The notes below the pieces were generated by a model. It made no database searches, was not told the DNA's origin, and saw only the letters and a list, made by a program, of their open reading frames with translations. 8,232 bases of DNA, taken from Chitinophagaceae bacterium UBA4412. Its GTDB lineage: Bacteria > Bacteroidota > Bacteroidia > Chitinophagales > Chitinophagaceae. A program made the position numbers and the translations under genes. Positions 7,193 through 8,232 of the stretch are shown here, one piece after another (position 1 is the stretch's first letter; each line of letters starts with the position of its first letter). The stretch covers positions 1 to 8,232 of the forward strand of contig DGQO01000063.1 in assembly GCA_002400445.1 (NCBI GenBank). The letters run 5' to 3'.

Positions 7193-8232
7193 ATGATGAA
7201 GAAAGCTTTACTCCTGATTATAATCAGTCTCACGACTCTTGCCGGCCAGTCTCAGAATGTAGGTATCGGTACCACAACGCCACAGGCTTCAGCCCAACTT
7301 GATGTAACCAGCAGCACAAAAGGGTTTTTGCCTCCCAGGATGACCACTTTGCAGCGGAATGCTATTTCGGCTAAGGCAGCGGGGCTGATGATTTATAATA
7401 CCTCTACTTCTTGTGTAGAAGTCTATAACGGTTCAAACTGGATCAACCTCTGCTCTTCTCTTCCCTCCAGTGAACTGAAGAAGACGTTGATTGGTGGAAA
7501 CCAGGATGATTTTGCCTTTTCTATCAAACAAACTTTAGATGGCGGCTATATCCTTGCAGGTAATTCTGAATCTTCACAAGATGCTGATGTAACGCAGGAG
7601 AATAAAGGGGGAACAGATTGCTGGGTGGTAAAATTAGACGCAAGTGGAAATATTAGCTGGAATAAATTATATGGCGGCAGCGCCTTTGATGGAGTTCGGC
7701 AGATTGTACAAACCGCCGATGGTGGGTATATTTTTGCAGCCTATACAGAATCATCTGCTGATGGAGATATATGGCAAACCAGCCACGGCGGATTTGACTG
7801 CTGGGTTGTAAAATTAAATTCTACTGGAGATACTTTATGGACGAAATTATTAGGTGGTGATCAACCTGATATTGCCAGTTCTATTCAGCAGACCGCAGAT
7901 GGCGGCTATATCATTGGCGCTTATTCTTACTCCTCAGACATAGACGATGTGTCTGATCCTTCTCATGGTCTTTCTGATTATTGGGTGATAAAACTCGATG
8001 CTACAGGCACTATAGTCTGGGATAAATTATTGGGTGGCGCAGGCGAAGAGCAATTGTATGCGGTGCGCCAAACTTCAGATGGAGGCTACATTGTTTCGGG
8101 ACAAACGACATCATCCGCATCAGGAAATGTAACAGGTACTCTTCATGGTATTTTCGATTTTTGGGTGGTAAAACTGACCAGTACAGGTACCATAAGTTGG
8201 AACAGGCTTATTGGTGGAGACCAGGAGCAGCA
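7193..8232 (+). CDS. Secreted repeat protein, GIGTTTP module plus SBBP-like propeller repeats (3' end missing)
   Basis: The frame is open from the ATG at 7193 to the window edge: 346 codons and two bases, no stop. Residues 1-20 are a signal peptide (MMKK, then ALLLIIISLTTLAG). Residues 22-88 form a module widespread in Bacteroidota surface and phage tail-like proteins: NVGIGTTTP, AQLDVTSSTKGFLPPRM, GLMIYNTST, VYNGSNWINLC. Cys74 and Cys87 may form a disulphide across its last hairpin. From residue 101 the protein consists of 60-residue units with the pattern GG-x3-D, Q-T-x-DGGYI, HGG-x-D-x-WVVKL, G-x-I-x-W-x-KLL. Four are complete and a fifth begins. The pattern resembles SBBP-type beta-propeller repeats, so a propeller is inferred. 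A C-terminal T9SS sorting domain is expected but lies outside the window. A second ATG directly follows the first; either start gives the same mature protein. Function unknown: binding or adhesion is plausible. Confidence 0.88.
   Translation, partial: MMKKALLLIIISLTTLAGQSQNVGIGTTTPQASAQLDVTSSTKGFLPPRMTTLQRNAISAKAAGLMIYNTSTSCVEVYNGSNWINLCSSLPSSELKKTLIGGNQDDFAFSIKQTLDGGYILAGNSESSQDADVTQENKGGTDCWVVKLDASGNISWNKLYGGSAFDGVRQIVQTADGGYIFAAYTESSADGDIWQTSHGGFDCWVVKLNSTGDTLWTKLLGGDQPDIASSIQQTADGGYIIGAYSYSSDIDDVSDPSHGLSDYWVIKLDATGTIVWDKLLGGAGEEQLYAVRQTSDGGYIVSGQTTSSASGNVTGTLHGIFDFWVVKLTSTGTISWNRLIGGDQEQ
7493..8232 (+). repeat. Tandem 60-residue (180-bp) protein repeats
   Basis: Units start at 7493, 7673, 7853 and 8033, with a fifth begun at 8213. 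Landmarks recur at exactly 60-residue steps: GG at 101, 161, 221, 281 and 341; DGGYI at 116, 176, 236 and 296; W-V-(V/I)-K-L at 144, 204, 264 and 324. The period shows no insertion or deletion across four units, although the DNA of the units has diverged clearly. The repeats are therefore old protein repeats, not a recent DNA duplication. Confidence 0.92.

Noticed and set aside
7493..8232. Tandem repeats as a recent DNA duplication or recombination hotspot
   Set aside because: The units match at protein landmarks but differ at many bases, so they are old diverged protein repeats.

Overview
The window looks like chromosomal DNA from a member of the Bacteroidota, most likely a Chitinophagaceae-type or related lineage. 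The evidence is a metalloprotease ending in a type IX secretion (T9SS) type A sorting domain, an outer-membrane barrel resembling the DUF6089/PorG group, start codons with no Shine-Dalgarno sequence, and -7 boxes matching the Bacteroidota consensus TAnnTTTG. The family-level placement is inference from sequence style, not from a search.

Six complete genes lie on the minus strand and one incomplete gene on the plus strand. In minus-strand transcription order they are: enolase (7023-5734) with a strong intrinsic terminator; a 1041-residue secreted M43 (pappalysin-like) zinc metalloprotease (5613-2488) with its own terminator; an FtsB/DivIC-type cell-division protein (2378-2076); an 80-residue uncharacterised protein (1979-1737) followed by a terminator hairpin; endonuclease III (1686-1048); and a DUF6089/PorG-like outer-membrane protein (972-25). 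Divergent from enolase, a plus-strand gene begins at 7193 and runs off the right edge. It encodes a secreted protein with a 'GIGTTTP' N-terminal module followed by 60-residue repeats that resemble beta-propeller (SBBP-like) units.

Functionally the window mixes housekeeping genes (glycolysis, septum formation, base-excision repair) with the cell-surface and secretion biology typical of the phylum. The protease is a clear T9SS cargo, the barrel protein may be a T9SS accessory or general outer-membrane protein, and the repeat protein is a probable exported surface protein.

I see no RNA genes, insertion sequences, CRISPR arrays or phage genes, and no gene-free stretch longer than 300 bases. The longest gap is the 169-bp divergent region 7024-7192. 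I found no convincing new multi-gene system. The points most worth a second look are a terminator whose U-tract runs directly into the nth start codon, the exactly periodic repeat protein, and the protease gene sitting as a self-contained unit between eno and the ftsB-like gene.
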